Notes: generated by a model not told the origin, from the letters alone. A stretch of 64,000 nucleotides of DNA from Roseitalea sp. (GCA_017642895.1 JAEPON010000002.1:62001-126000), one strand, 5' to 3'; counted from the stretch's first letter, positions 1-9,281 are shown. Numbers and translations are program-made.

Positions 1-13
1 TTTCCAGTCTCAT
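1..13 (-). CDS. First codons of a gene running off the left edge
   Basis: An ATG on the minus strand at 13-11 is preceded by a good ribosome binding site (AAGGGAA, about 6 bases upstream) and lies 18 bases past the stop of the SDR gene. Only four codons (MRLE) are visible, so the product cannot be identified. It is probably the next gene of the same sugar-uptake operon. Confidence 0.35.
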
Positions 14-30
14 TGTCGTTTCCCTTTGGC

Positions 31-807
31 TCAGATCAGGACCATGCCGCCATCGACCATCACGGTCTGGCCGGTGATGTAGTCGCTGGCGGGCGAAGCG
101 AGGAAGGAGGTCACGCCGACAATGTCGTCCGGTGTCGAGTAGCGGCCCAGCAGGATGTTTTCCGAGAAGCCGTCGATCGCCTCGTCGGGCTTTTCGGTCA
201 CGCCTCGCTCGATGAACTCGCGGTCGAGCTGTTCCCACAGTTCGGTGCGGACAACGCCGGGACCGAAACAGTTGACGGTGATCTTGTGTTCGGCGAGCGC
301 CCGAGCCGCCGCCTGCGTCAGGGCCGCAACCGCAAACTTCGACGCACAATAGTGTGCAAAGAGGGGATAGCCCTGCTTGGCGGCGATCGAGGCGGTGTTG
401 ATGATCTTGCCGCCGGTGCACTGGGCGATCATCTGCCGGGCCGCTTCCTGCGTGCCGATCAGAACGCCGCGTCCGTTGACCGCCATGATCCGGTCGAAGT
501 CCTCGTCGGTCACGTCCATGAAAGGGCAGGTCTGGCTGATGCCGGCATTGTTGAAAATAACATCGAGCCCGCCGAAGGCGTCGACCGTGGCGTCGATCAT
601 CGCCCGGGTGCTGGCGCGATCGGACACATCGACGGTGCAGGCGGCGGCGTTTTCGATGCCACCGGCCACTTTCTCGGCGGCGTCGGCGTTCAGATCGGCG
701 ACCATGACCCGTGCGCCACGCCGGGACAGATCACGCGCGATTTGTGCTCCGATCCCGCGCCCCGCGCCGGTGACGATCACGCGCCTGCCTTTGAGTTCTT
801 CGGCCAT
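31..807 (-). CDS. SDR family NAD-dependent polyol/sugar dehydrogenase
   Basis: Classical short-chain dehydrogenase of 258 residues. The cofactor motif TGAGRGIG is at residues 13-20, Asp39 after the second strand suggests NAD over NADP, NNAG is at 86-89, and the catalytic set Ser140, Tyr153, Lys157 is complete. The start has a strong site (AAGGAGGAG) a few bases upstream. It lies 10 bases after the stop of the ABC permease gene and is the downstream gene of the sugar importer operon, so it most likely oxidises the imported sugar or polyol. It resembles sorbitol/galactitol or 2,3-butanediol dehydrogenases; the exact substrate cannot be read from sequence. Confidence 0.9.
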   Translation of the reverse strand: MAEELKGRRVIVTGAGRGIGAQIARDLSRRGARVMVADLNADAAEKVAGGIENAAACTVDVSDRASTRAMIDATVDAFGGLDVIFNNAGISQTCPFMDVTDEDFDRIMAVNGRGVLIGTQEAARQMIAQCTGGKIINTASIAAKQGYPLFAHYCASKFAVAALTQAAARALAEHKITVNCFGPGVVRTELWEQLDREFIERGVTEKPDEAIDGFSENILLGRYSTPDDIVGVTSFLASPASDYITGQTVMVDGGMVLI

Positions 808-817
808 CGGCTCCTCC

Positions 818-1777
818 TTACGATTTGGACTTCTTGATGTAGAAGGCTGCGGCCAGAACGATGACCGCGCCCTTGATGATGATCTGGAACTGGACCGGGG
901 CGCCGATCAGCAGCACCAGGTTGAAGATCGCGATCAGGATCGCTGCCCCGACAACGGCGCCCGCGATGCCGCCCCGACCGCCGGACAGCGCCACGCCGCC
1001 GATCACCGCCGCGACAATCGAATCCAATTCGAAGCCGCGCCCGACGAAATTGTCGACGACGCCGGCAAACCCGGCCAGAATAAGCCCCGCCGTCGCGGCC
1101 AGTGTCGATGAGATCACATAGGCGATGATGATCACCCGGTCCGAGGACAGGCCAACCAGCCGCCCGGCGATCGGGTTGCCGCCGACGATGTAGAGCGCGC
1201 GGCCATAGGCGCTGCGGTGCAAGACGACCCAGAAGACGACGGCAATGACGAGGAAGATCACAAGCGAGATCGGCACGCCGCCCAGATTTCCTGCCCCGAT
1301 TTGCTTGAAGAGCGGCGGGATGTTGCCGGACGGCGCCCCCGATGTCATCCAGAAGCGGATGCCCTGCAACATGATCGCGGTGGCCAGCGTCGCAAGGAAC
1401 GGCGAGACGTTGCGCTTGGTGACGAGCAAGCCGTTGACGAGCCCCGTTCCCAGTGCCATGGCCAGGGCGCTTGCGACGATCAGCGGCGCCGAGGAATTAT
1501 CGGACGTATAAAGGCTCGTCATCACCGCGGCGGTCGCCATCACCGAGGCGACGCTCAGGTCGAGCCCGCGGCTGATGATCACGAATGCCTGGCCGATCAC
1601 GACAATGCCCAGCGGTGCAAGCTGCACCAGCATGTTGTTGATGTTGCCCGAACTGACGAAACTGGGCGAGATCAGCCCGCCGCCGGCGATCAGCAACGCC
1701 AGGAACAGAAAAATGCCGTAGCGGGCGAAGAATTCGCCGCCGAAAGCGGGCGCGCCGGTTTGCGTGGCTCCACTCAT
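818..1777 (-). CDS. Ribose-type sugar ABC transporter permease
   Basis: Inner-membrane subunit of the RbsC family (319 residues) with about eight to ten hydrophobic segments and the family's C-terminal glycine-rich stretch (GGRGGIAGAVVGAAI). It forms the channel with the second permease encoded just upstream; its ATG overlaps that gene's stop by four bases (ATGA). Two different RbsC-type permeases in one operon suggest a heterodimeric pore. The overlap implies translational coupling. Confidence 0.93.
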   Translation of the reverse strand: MSGATQTGAPAFGGEFFARYGIFLFLALLIAGGGLISPSFVSSGNINNMLVQLAPLGIVVIGQAFVIISRGLDLSVASVMATAAVMTSLYTSDNSSAPLIVASALAMALGTGLVNGLLVTKRNVSPFLATLATAIMLQGIRFWMTSGAPSGNIPPLFKQIGAGNLGGVPISLVIFLVIAVVFWVVLHRSAYGRALYIVGGNPIAGRLVGLSSDRVIIIAYVISSTLAATAGLILAGFAGVVDNFVGRGFELDSIVAAVIGGVALSGGRGGIAGAVVGAAILIAIFNLVLLIGAPVQFQIIIKGAVIVLAAAFYIKKSKS

Positions 1778-2748
1778 GCCAGACCCCGCTTTCTTTCGAT
1801 ATAGATCGAAACGGCGGCGATGATGATCAGACCCTGCACGACCAGTTGCAGGTGGGTCGATACCTGAAGGAAGTTGAGCAGATTGTTGAGCAGCGACACC
1901 AGAAGCACACCGAACAGCGTGCCGATGACACCGCCGCGACCGCCCGTCAGCATCGTGCCGCCGACGACGACGGGCGTGATCGAGGCGAGCGTATAATTCT
2001 GACCCTGATAGGGATCACCGATGCCAAACCGGATCGACAGGTAAAGGCCCGCCAAACCCGCAAAGAAGCCCGACATGGCGTAAACGAAGATCAACACTTT
2101 TCGCTGGCTGATCCCCATCAGGCGTGCCGCCTCCGGGTCGTCGCCATAGGCATAGACATCGCGCCCGATCGTCGTGTAGCGCAGCATCAGCGCGACGAGG
2201 ATGAACAGCAACACCGTGATGGTCGCGCCGATCGGCAGGCCCAGAAACCTGTCATAGGCGATCCATTCCAGTTCGAACGGCATCGCGCCGGTCGGCGTCA
2301 GGCTGTAGAGCAGCACGACCCCCTGCATGACGGTTCCGGTGCCCAGCGTGACGATCAGCGGGTGCACGCCAAGCCAATGGATCAGCAGGCCGTTGCCGCC
2401 GCCAATCGCCGCTGCCAAAACAAGGACTGCCGGGATCACCCACGCCGCGCGCGCAAGATCGCCGTCGATCAATCCCGACGCCAGGGTCGAGATCAGGCTC
2501 ATCATCGAGCCGACCGAAAGATCGATCCCCGCCGTCAGCACCGTCAGCGTCTGGCCGAGGCTGACCAGGCCAAGGCCGGCCGATTGCTCGAACACATTGG
2601 TCAGGTTCGACACGGTGGCAAACCGGTCGTTCAGGCCGGCGCCGACCAGGACCAGAAGGATCAGCAGCGCGATGACCGCCAGCAGCGCACCGTTGGACGA
2701 CAGGGCGCGACGCAGATCGGACCGGCCAGGCAGGGCGGGGTTCGACAT
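1774..2748 (-). CDS. Ribose-type sugar ABC transporter permease (second subunit)
   Basis: RbsC-family permease of 324 residues with multiple transmembrane segments and a GGTMLTGGRGGVIGT loop near the C-terminus. I start it at the ATG whose four bases overlap the ATPase stop codon; a GTG one codon earlier is also possible. It partners the permease at 818-1777 and the ATPase at 2748-4247 in a CUT2-type importer. Confidence 0.93.
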   Translation of the reverse strand: MSNPALPGRSDLRRALSSNGALLAVIALLILLVLVGAGLNDRFATVSNLTNVFEQSAGLGLVSLGQTLTVLTAGIDLSVGSMMSLISTLASGLIDGDLARAAWVIPAVLVLAAAIGGGNGLLIHWLGVHPLIVTLGTGTVMQGVVLLYSLTPTGAMPFELEWIAYDRFLGLPIGATITVLLFILVALMLRYTTIGRDVYAYGDDPEAARLMGISQRKVLIFVYAMSGFFAGLAGLYLSIRFGIGDPYQGQNYTLASITPVVVGGTMLTGGRGGVIGTLFGVLLVSLLNNLLNFLQVSTHLQLVVQGLIIIAAVSIYIERKRGLA

Positions 2749-4247
2749 CACGCAGCCTCCCTGTCGGTCTGCGCAGCCAGGTGCATGATGTTTTCCTCGG
2801 TGATATCCGGCCCTTCGAGCAGGCCGCTCAGCCGGCCCTCGCGCATCACCGCGACACGGTCCGACATGCCCACCACTTCCTGCAATTCCGAAGAGATCAT
2901 CAGGATGCCAATGCCCTCATTGGCCAGGTTCCGCATGATCTTGTAGATTTCCGCCTTGGCGCCGACATCGACGCCTCGGGTCGGTTCGTCGAGCACCAGC
3001 GCGGCATGGCATGCGCGCGTCCACCGCCCGAAAATGATCTTCTGCTGGTTGCCGCCGGACAGTTTGTCGACGTCGCCGAGCGGCCCGCGGCACCGGATGG
3101 CAAAATTGTCGATCTCGGTCTTGGCCGCCTTGATCTCCTGGCGCCCCGAGATCATCCAGCCCGAGACGAACTCGCCCAGCGACGCGCCGGTCACATTACG
3201 GGCGACATCGAGATTCATGAACAGCCCCTGCCCCTTGCGGTCCTCGGTGACGTAGCCGACGCCGGCCTTGATCATTGCGCCGGGAGAGACCGGATCGACC
3301 TTTTGGCCGTGAACGAAGACCTCGCCGCCGTCATGGTCAAGGACGCCGAATGCGGCATGGGCCAGCTCCGTCCGTCCAGCGCCGATCAGGCCGGCGAGCC
3401 CGAGGATCTCACCGGGCTGAACGGACAAGGTGACGTTCCGGACGCGGTCGGGCACGGAAATGTTGCGCAGATGCAGGACCGGCGGCACAGCCATATCGAC
3501 CGCCTCGGCGTTGGGCGGGAAGTAGTTTTCGATCTCGCGGCCGACCATGAGCGAAACCAGCTCGTCATGATCGGTCTCGCCGATCGGCCGGGTGGCGACA
3601 TGCTGGCCGTCCTTGAGCACGGTGACGCGGTCGCACAGTTCGAAGATCTCGTCGAGCCTGTGGGAAATGTAGATGACGCCGACGCCTTCGGCCCGCAGCG
3701 TGCGGACGAGATCGAACAGCAGTTCGACCTCCGGTTCCGACAGAACCGCCGTGGGCTCGTCCAGAATGAGCAGCTTGACATCATGGATCAGCGCCTTTGC
3801 GATCTCGACCATTTGCTGGTCGGCGACCGAAAGCACTCCGGCGCGCTCATCGACATCGATCCGAACGCCAAGGCGCGCAATCACCTCTTGGGCGGCCCTG
3901 CGGGTCGCGCGATGGTCGATCAGGCCGAACGCCGTCTTCTTTTCATAACCCTTGAAGATATTCTCGGCCACGCTGAGATGCGGGAACAGCACAAATTCCT
4001 GATAGATGATGTGGATGCCCGCCGCCTTGGCCGCCGCCGGATCGTTCCATCTGCGCGCGGTGCCGTCATAGGTGATGGTCCCGCCATCGGGCGTGTAGGC
4101 ACCGCCGATGATCTTGGTCAGCGTGGACTTGCCGGCGCCGTTTTCGCCGACAAGCGCATGGACCTCGCCGGCGCGCACCTCGAAGTCCACATTGCTGAGC
4201 GCCTTGACGCCTGGAAACGACTTTTCAATGCCGGTGAGCGCGAGCAT
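2748..4247 (-). CDS. Sugar ABC transporter ATP-binding protein (RbsA/MglA type, two ABC modules)
   Basis: A 499-residue tandem ATPase, the usual length for CUT2 systems. The N-terminal module has Walker A (GENGAGKST, near residue 36) and Walker B (LLILDEPTAVL). The C-terminal module has the degenerate Walker A typical of the family (GLIGAGRTEL), the signature LSGGNQQK and Walker B (LVLDEPTRGVD). It energises uptake through the two downstream permeases. A hairpin sits between this gene and the upstream binding-protein gene, a usual way to give more binding protein than ATPase. Confidence 0.95.
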   Translation of the reverse strand: MLALTGIEKSFPGVKALSNVDFEVRAGEVHALVGENGAGKSTLTKIIGGAYTPDGGTITYDGTARRWNDPAAAKAAGIHIIYQEFVLFPHLSVAENIFKGYEKKTAFGLIDHRATRRAAQEVIARLGVRIDVDERAGVLSVADQQMVEIAKALIHDVKLLILDEPTAVLSEPEVELLFDLVRTLRAEGVGVIYISHRLDEIFELCDRVTVLKDGQHVATRPIGETDHDELVSLMVGREIENYFPPNAEAVDMAVPPVLHLRNISVPDRVRNVTLSVQPGEILGLAGLIGAGRTELAHAAFGVLDHDGGEVFVHGQKVDPVSPGAMIKAGVGYVTEDRKGQGLFMNLDVARNVTGASLGEFVSGWMISGRQEIKAAKTEIDNFAIRCRGPLGDVDKLSGGNQQKIIFGRWTRACHAALVLDEPTRGVDVGAKAEIYKIMRNLANEGIGILMISSELQEVVGMSDRVAVMREGRLSGLLEGPDITEENIMHLAAQTDREAA

Positions 4248-4261
4248 CGCATTGTCCCGTC

Positions 4262-4293
4262 AAAAAAGCCGGGGAGCGCGTCGCGCGCTCCCC
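4262..4293 (-). terminator. Hairpin with T-run between binding protein and ATPase genes
   Basis: A perfect 10-bp stem (GGGGAGCGCG / CGCGCTCCCC, 4271-4280 and 4284-4293) with a 3-base loop is followed on the minus strand by GGC and six T residues. It has the form of a Rho-independent terminator. Because it lies inside an operon, just after the binding-protein gene, it probably acts as a partial terminator or 3'-end stabiliser that raises expression of the binding protein relative to the rest. Confidence 0.7.
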
Positions 4294-4308
4294 GCAGTGC
4301 TGGGAGGA

Positions 4309-5439
4309 TCAGTTCGGGTAATCGACCGAGTAGGTGGTCGGGTCATAGTCCGGACCCATGCCGCCGGTGATCAGAAGGTCGGCAGCACCATCGGCAACGA
4401 CCATGTCGCGTACCCACAGGTCGGCCTTGACCGACGCGGTCTCGTCGCCTTCGGTGACCGCGATCTGCGCGTTGATCTCATAGATGCACGGCACCGGGTT
4501 GCCCTGAAGCACGTCGAGCGCGACTCCCAGGCTCACTCCGCCCATGGCCGGCGGGTAACCGACTTCCAGCATCGGAATGCCATGCTCCAGCGCAAGCTGC
4601 AGCCCGCCATTGACGTCGGAATTGGTGTGGATCGGAATGTCATCGGAGGCATAGCCCGCTTCCAGGAACGCTTCGATCGAGCCGGGCGTCTGCAAACCGT
4701 GCGCGGACCAGACCGCGTCAATGTCCTCGCCATATTTGGCGATCATGGCCTGCATGACCTGCTTGCCCTTCACCGGCGACCAGTCCGAATAGACGGTTTC
4801 CAGCACATTGATGCCGGGATATTGCGCGAACACCTGGCGCGCCGGACCTTCGCGGTTCTCCGACGGGCTGGAGCCGGCCTGGCCGGCGAGCATGATGACA
4901 TTGCCTTCACCGTCGAGCTTCTCGACGATCCATTGAGCGAACATCCGCCCCATCATCGCATCGGATGCGGTCACGAAGGTCACGAAATTGTCCGAGGCGA
5001 TGCGGCGATCGACCATGACGACCGGAATTCCGCGCCGCATCACGCGGCTGATCGCCGGATCGAGAGCCTGCTGCGTGTTGGCCGACACGAGAAGCAAATC
5101 GATGTCCTGCGACACCAGATCCTGAATGTCGGCGACCTGCTTGGCATCGTCATGGCCGGCATCGGTGATGATCAGGCGTTCGATCTGGTCGGCGTTTTCG
5201 GCCGCGGCGCGCATGACGGAGTGCTGCATGACAACGCGCCAGCTATCGCCCAGCCCGGCGTTCGAAAAGCCGATCGTGTAAGGGCCTTCCTTGGCAAATT
5301 CCGCCGTCTCCTTGAAGCAAACCTCAATGTCCGGGTTCCAAAGATAGGTGCGCGGAACGCCTTCATATCCCTGGGCAAAGGCCGTGCTGCTGGCAAGCGT
5401 TGCGAAAGCGACGCCCAATGCGAACGTTCTGGCTGACAT
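4309..5439 (-). CDS. Sugar ABC transporter substrate-binding protein
   Basis: Periplasmic binding protein of the RbsB / type-1 fold, 376 residues. A cleavable signal peptide ends near the AFAQG junction (residues 18-22). The start MSARTF was chosen because GGAGG lies 8 bases upstream; a longer reading frame to 5592 would bury the signal peptide. The body has the expected GSSPSENREG ligand loop and ends with acidic repeats. It is the first gene of the minus-strand sugar operon, transcribed divergently from the dehydrogenase at 5638. The ligand is unknown, probably a pentose or polyol. Confidence 0.92.
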   Translation of the reverse strand: MSARTFALGVAFATLASSTAFAQGYEGVPRTYLWNPDIEVCFKETAEFAKEGPYTIGFSNAGLGDSWRVVMQHSVMRAAAENADQIERLIITDAGHDDAKQVADIQDLVSQDIDLLLVSANTQQALDPAISRVMRRGIPVVMVDRRIASDNFVTFVTASDAMMGRMFAQWIVEKLDGEGNVIMLAGQAGSSPSENREGPARQVFAQYPGINVLETVYSDWSPVKGKQVMQAMIAKYGEDIDAVWSAHGLQTPGSIEAFLEAGYASDDIPIHTNSDVNGGLQLALEHGIPMLEVGYPPAMGGVSLGVALDVLQGNPVPCIYEINAQIAVTEGDETASVKADLWVRDMVVADGAADLLITGGMGPDYDPTTYSVDYPN

Positions 5440-5550
5440 GGAAAACTCCTCCCGTTTAATCCGATGCTGCCGGCGGTCTTTCGAGCCCCATGGCCGATGG
5501 GCCGGCACCGGTCGGACGATAACAAACCCGATCTGGAAGAATGTGATATA

Positions 5551-5572
5551 ATTTATCCAAAATGGATTAATC
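5551..5572. promoter_or_regulatory. Palindromic operator candidate in the divergent promoter
   Basis: The sequence TTATCCAAAATGGATTAA contains inverted half-sites (TTATCCA / TGGATTA, six of seven pairing) around an AT centre in an otherwise GC-rich region. It sits between the divergent starts of the sugar-binding-protein gene (5439, minus) and the dehydrogenase (5638, plus), about 65 bases from the latter. Position and symmetry suggest a regulator site controlling both transcripts. The HTH/solute-binding fusion at 6601 is the only regulator in this cluster and is the natural candidate. Confidence 0.55.
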
Positions 5573-5637
5573 ACCGACCCATGATCCTTCATACGCTCGT
5601 AAGATCGGCAGCACGTCCACCGTCAGGAGAAGCGCCG

Positions 5638-6570
5638 ATGACAACGCAATCGAGAACGCCAAGCGAGGCGCGCGCAGGACCGGTCGGCTGGATCGGCGTT
5701 GGCAAGATGGGCGCGCCGATGGCCGGCAACCTGCTGAAATCGGGGATCGACGTCGTGGTGTCCGACACCGTGACCGCCAACGGCGACGCCATGAAAGCGC
5801 GGGGCGCGCGTATCGTCGAAAAACTTGCTTCGTTTGACGACTGCCAAACCGTTTTTTCCACGCTGCCCAACGACGCCGCGCTTTTGAGCGTCGTTCTTGG
5901 CGATGAACCGGAAGGCTCGGGCCTCGCCGATATCTTGGCGCCCGGATCGATCCTCGTGGAGATGAGCACTGTCTCGCCCCATTGTTCGTCGCAGATTGCC
6001 GATGCGCTGGCAGCAAGGGACATCGATTATCTGCGCGCACCCATATCGGGCAGCACCGCCCTCGCCGAAACGGCCAGCGTGACCATCCTGGCATCGGGCC
6101 GGCAGTCCGCTTGGGACGCGACGTTGCCATGGCTGCGAGTCATGTCCTCGCGCCAGTTCTATCTGGGCGGCGGAGATGAAGCACGGTTCATGAAGCTTGT
6201 CCTGAACACAATGGTCGGTGCGACCTCGTCGGTGCTCAGCGAGGCGCTTGTTCTGGGTGAAACGGGCGGACTCGACCGGCGCACCATGATGGAGGTGATC
6301 TGCGAAAGCGCGGTTGTCTCACCATTGATCAAGTACAAGGTCGATGCGATCGAGACCAATGACTTCGCACCGGCTTTCTCGGTGGCCCAGATGATCAAGG
6401 ACTTCTCCCTGATTACCGAAGCGGGCCAGAACAATGGCGTGCCGATGTTCAACGCCAATCTGATCCTTCAGCAATATATCGCCGCAGCAAATTCCGGTCT
6501 GGAGAAATCCGATTTCTTTGCATTGGTTCAATGGTTGAGAGACATGAGCCGTCCCGGCGCCTACAAATAG
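5638..6570 (+). CDS. NAD(P)-dependent beta-hydroxyacid dehydrogenase family protein
   Basis: A 310-residue member of the 6-phosphogluconate / 3-hydroxyisobutyrate dehydrogenase family. It has the N-terminal Rossmann signature GVGKMGAPMAGNL (residues 20-32), the substrate loop APISGST, and the catalytic-lysine segment FMKLVLNTMVG. The start at 5638 follows AGGAG at proper distance; an in-frame ATG at 5581 lies next to the palindrome and lacks a ribosome site. It is the first gene of the plus-strand arm divergent from the sugar importer, so it likely oxidises a sugar acid derived from the imported compound. The specific substrate is not determined. Confidence 0.88.
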   Translation: MTTQSRTPSEARAGPVGWIGVGKMGAPMAGNLLKSGIDVVVSDTVTANGDAMKARGARIVEKLASFDDCQTVFSTLPNDAALLSVVLGDEPEGSGLADILAPGSILVEMSTVSPHCSSQIADALAARDIDYLRAPISGSTALAETASVTILASGRQSAWDATLPWLRVMSSRQFYLGGGDEARFMKLVLNTMVGATSSVLSEALVLGETGGLDRRTMMEVICESAVVSPLIKYKVDAIETNDFAPAFSVAQMIKDFSLITEAGQNNGVPMFNANLILQQYIAAANSGLEKSDFFALVQWLRDMSRPGAYK

Positions 6571-6600
6571 TGCCAATAAAGACCGACGCACAGTTGAACC

Positions 6601-8424
6601 ATGACGAAGGCACCGAAAACCAAGAGTTCGCCGGCTGACCTGAACGGAAAAACACAGGCCCGCCCCGGCGAGGCCGGCAAGGACATCGGCAAGCTCACCG
6701 AACATGAACTGTCCCGGATCGTCACCTTTCTCAAGGCGATGCGCGCGCCGTTCGACGACATCGTGCCCGGCGCCCGTCACGATGCCTACTGGAACATCGT
6801 TCTGGAACTCGCCGCCAGCTATGTTTCACAACGCCCGCTCGATCAGTCCTCCCTGATCGCCGCATCGGGCGCCAGCTACGGGACCGGAAACCGTATCGTT
6901 TCGCGCATGATCGGCGACGGCCTGATCCGCAAGGTCCCACGCGGACCGCGCCACAAGACGGCCTTTCTGGAACCCAGCGACGAATTGCTGGACGAGTTCG
7001 TGCGCTATGCGGTCGAAGTCAAATCCCTGCTGGCGCGAACCTTCGGTCTGCGTTCGGGAGGAGAGACCGAGGAATATTATTTTGGCGGCTCCTATTTTGC
7101 TTCCCACATCATCGCGCCGCTCAGCGGCGGCGATATCGATGTCGATGCGCTGCGCAACATCCGCTTTCTTTTGAACGACGACAATTACTTCGCGTCGATG
7201 CGCGACATGTGGTCCGATTTCCGGACCGATTTCGGGCGCCGGAGCAGCTTCGACCTTCGCCGGCTGCCCGAACTTTACGATCAGGCACAGGCCGCCTTCC
7301 ACCAGCCCGATGCCGGCTATGATGTCGTCGCGATCAACATGCCCTGGCTCGGACGGTTCGCGTCCGAAGGCTTGCTGGCCGACCTGGGCGAAGTGCTGGA
7401 AGGCGCGGCCATCAACCCGCTGGATTTCCATCCCTCGGTTTGGGGCACCGGCCGGTGGAATGGCCGCCAGTACGGCATACCGATCTATTGCACGATCGAG
7501 ATTTTGACCGCACGGCGCGACCTGTTCGAGGATGCGGGCCTGCGGTTTCCCGCCACCTGCGAACAGCTTCTCGATGCGGCCGATGTCCTGCATCGTCCGG
7601 ACCAGGGGCAATATGGGATTGTCTGGAACGGCGCGCGCGGCATGCCGATCGCCCATTCCTTCATGTTCATGCTCGCTTCGCACGGCTCATCGGTCATCGA
7701 CATTCCGCGGCGCGGCGAGAACTGGACCGATACGTTCGATGCCGCCAACCTCGTCCTCAACATCAATTCCGAGGCGGGGCTCGAGGTCGTCGATTACATG
7801 CAAAGGCTCGTGGCCTGTTCGCCGCCCGACATCGCCGAAATCGACTGGAACCAGCGGATCGACTATTTCATCTCCGGCCGTGCAGCGATGGCCTATTGCT
7901 GGACCATGCGCGCCGCCCGCTTCGAGCATGAGCTGGCTTCCAAGGTGAAGCGCAAGGTGGAATATTTGCCGCCTCCGGCGCGCAGCGAGCGAGCGTCCAC
8001 AGCGCCCGTCGGTGGCTTTCTTCTGACCATTCCGGCCACACACACGCTTGAGCGGCAAAAGCAGATCATCGACGCGATCGCCTGGATGGCGTCGCCCGAA
8101 GCGATGAAGGCGCATGTGAAAAACGGCTTCCCCGTGGCACCGCGTTTTTCGGTCTGCGCCGACCCCGAAGCGCTGTCCTCGTCGCCGATCGTGCGCTTTG
8201 TCGATCGCCTCGCCCGCCACCAGAAACTCAACACCTGGTCGCGCCCGCCAGTGCCCGGCTACATGGAGATCGAGCGCGTTCTGGGCGAAGAGATCCATGA
8301 TGCGGTGTTCCACGGCAAAAAGCCGCGCACTGCGCTTGCCGATGCCGAGGCGCGGATCCTTGGCGGCATTCACGGATCGGCCAGCCACACTCAGCGTGAG
8401 ACGAGCAATCGCCGCCGCGCCTGA
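6601..8424 (+). CDS. Winged-helix regulator fused to a solute-binding-protein domain
   Basis: A 607-residue protein with an unusual layout. Residues about 60-125 form a MarR-like winged helix (two helices around LIAASGASYGTGNRIVSRM, then a basic wing with RGPRHK). From about residue 185 to 595 it reads as a family-1 (MalE-like) extracellular solute-binding protein, with YDVVAINMPWLGRFASEGL, the core RNGxxYGIP-type segment (QYGIPIYCTIE) and RRDLFEDAGL. There is no signal peptide or membrane segment, so it should be cytoplasmic. I infer a transcription factor that uses the binding-protein fold as ligand sensor. It lies 30 bases after the dehydrogenase gene and 70 before an SDR gene. Confidence 0.8.
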   Translation: MTKAPKTKSSPADLNGKTQARPGEAGKDIGKLTEHELSRIVTFLKAMRAPFDDIVPGARHDAYWNIVLELAASYVSQRPLDQSSLIAASGASYGTGNRIVSRMIGDGLIRKVPRGPRHKTAFLEPSDELLDEFVRYAVEVKSLLARTFGLRSGGETEEYYFGGSYFASHIIAPLSGGDIDVDALRNIRFLLNDDNYFASMRDMWSDFRTDFGRRSSFDLRRLPELYDQAQAAFHQPDAGYDVVAINMPWLGRFASEGLLADLGEVLEGAAINPLDFHPSVWGTGRWNGRQYGIPIYCTIEILTARRDLFEDAGLRFPATCEQLLDAADVLHRPDQGQYGIVWNGARGMPIAHSFMFMLASHGSSVIDIPRRGENWTDTFDAANLVLNINSEAGLEVVDYMQRLVACSPPDIAEIDWNQRIDYFISGRAAMAYCWTMRAARFEHELASKVKRKVEYLPPPARSERASTAPVGGFLLTIPATHTLERQKQIIDAIAWMASPEAMKAHVKNGFPVAPRFSVCADPEALSSSPIVRFVDRLARHQKLNTWSRPPVPGYMEIERVLGEEIHDAVFHGKKPRTALADAEARILGGIHGSASHTQRETSNRRRA

Positions 8425-8494
8425 GCGATCCGTTCGCGCGTCCGCTGCCCGGGATGGCCGGCAGCCTTGACAGGCAAACCAGGAGGAGCGTGCC

Positions 8495-9271
8495 TTGCAA
8501 CACATCGACAACCCATTTTCGCTTGCAGGCAAAGTCGCCATCGTCACCGGCGCCTCACGCGGCATCGGCGCCGCCATCAGCCGGCAACTGGGCGAATTGG
8601 GCGCCCACGTGGTCATGGCCGACCTGCTTGACGAGGTGGAGGCAACAGCGAAAAGGCTGTCGTCGGACGGCCTGTCGGCAGAGGCTCAACGGATCGATGT
8701 GACATCGACGGCATCGGTCAACGACCTTGCGCAGCGCATCTCTCAAAAGCATGGCCGCGTTGACATCGCAATTGCCAATGCGGGCATTTCCTATGAGGCC
8801 GAAACGGCGATGCACTCCGACGAGGAATGGAGCCGGGTCATGGCGGTCAACCTTGACGGTGTGTTCAGAACGGTTCGCGCCATCGGCAATATCATGCTCG
8901 AACAGGGCGGCGGTTCGATCGTGGCAATCTCATCGATCGCCGGCGTCAAGGCCGTGCGCCCGGAACTGCATGCGGGCTATGACGTCGCCAAGGCCGGGGT
9001 TGCGCATCTGTGCAGGGTCGTCGGCGTCGAGTGGGCCAAACGGAATGTGCGCGTCAATGCCGTCGGACCCGGCTACACCAACACGCCCATGCTGCAACAG
9101 GTCGGTATCGAGCGGCCGGAGGTCATGGCTCGCTGGATCGATGACATCCCGATGGGGCGGCTGCTTGAACCCGCCGAGGTCGCCGCCGCCGTTGCGTTTC
9201 TGGCGTCCGATGCGGCCAGCGGGATTACGGGACACGTGCTGATGGCCGACGCCGGTTATTCGGCGGCCTGA
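8495..9271 (+). CDS. SDR family oxidoreductase
   Basis: Short-chain dehydrogenase of 258 residues: TGASRGIG at 18-25, ANAG near 94-97, Ser147/148, and the pair Tyr162, Lys166. Asp43 after the second strand suggests NAD. The start is a TTG placed 8 bases after AGGAGG; no in-frame ATG lies near. It ends the plus-strand arm of the sugar cluster and converges with the deacetylase gene, whose stop is 10 bases away. Probably a second sugar or polyol dehydrogenase of the same pathway. Confidence 0.88.
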   Translation: MQHIDNPFSLAGKVAIVTGASRGIGAAISRQLGELGAHVVMADLLDEVEATAKRLSSDGLSAEAQRIDVTSTASVNDLAQRISQKHGRVDIAIANAGISYEAETAMHSDEEWSRVMAVNLDGVFRTVRAIGNIMLEQGGGSIVAISSIAGVKAVRPELHAGYDVAKAGVAHLCRVVGVEWAKRNVRVNAVGPGYTNTPMLQQVGIERPEVMARWIDDIPMGRLLEPAEVAAAVAFLASDAASGITGHVLMADAGYSAA

Positions 9272-9281
9272 AAGGCGCGCA

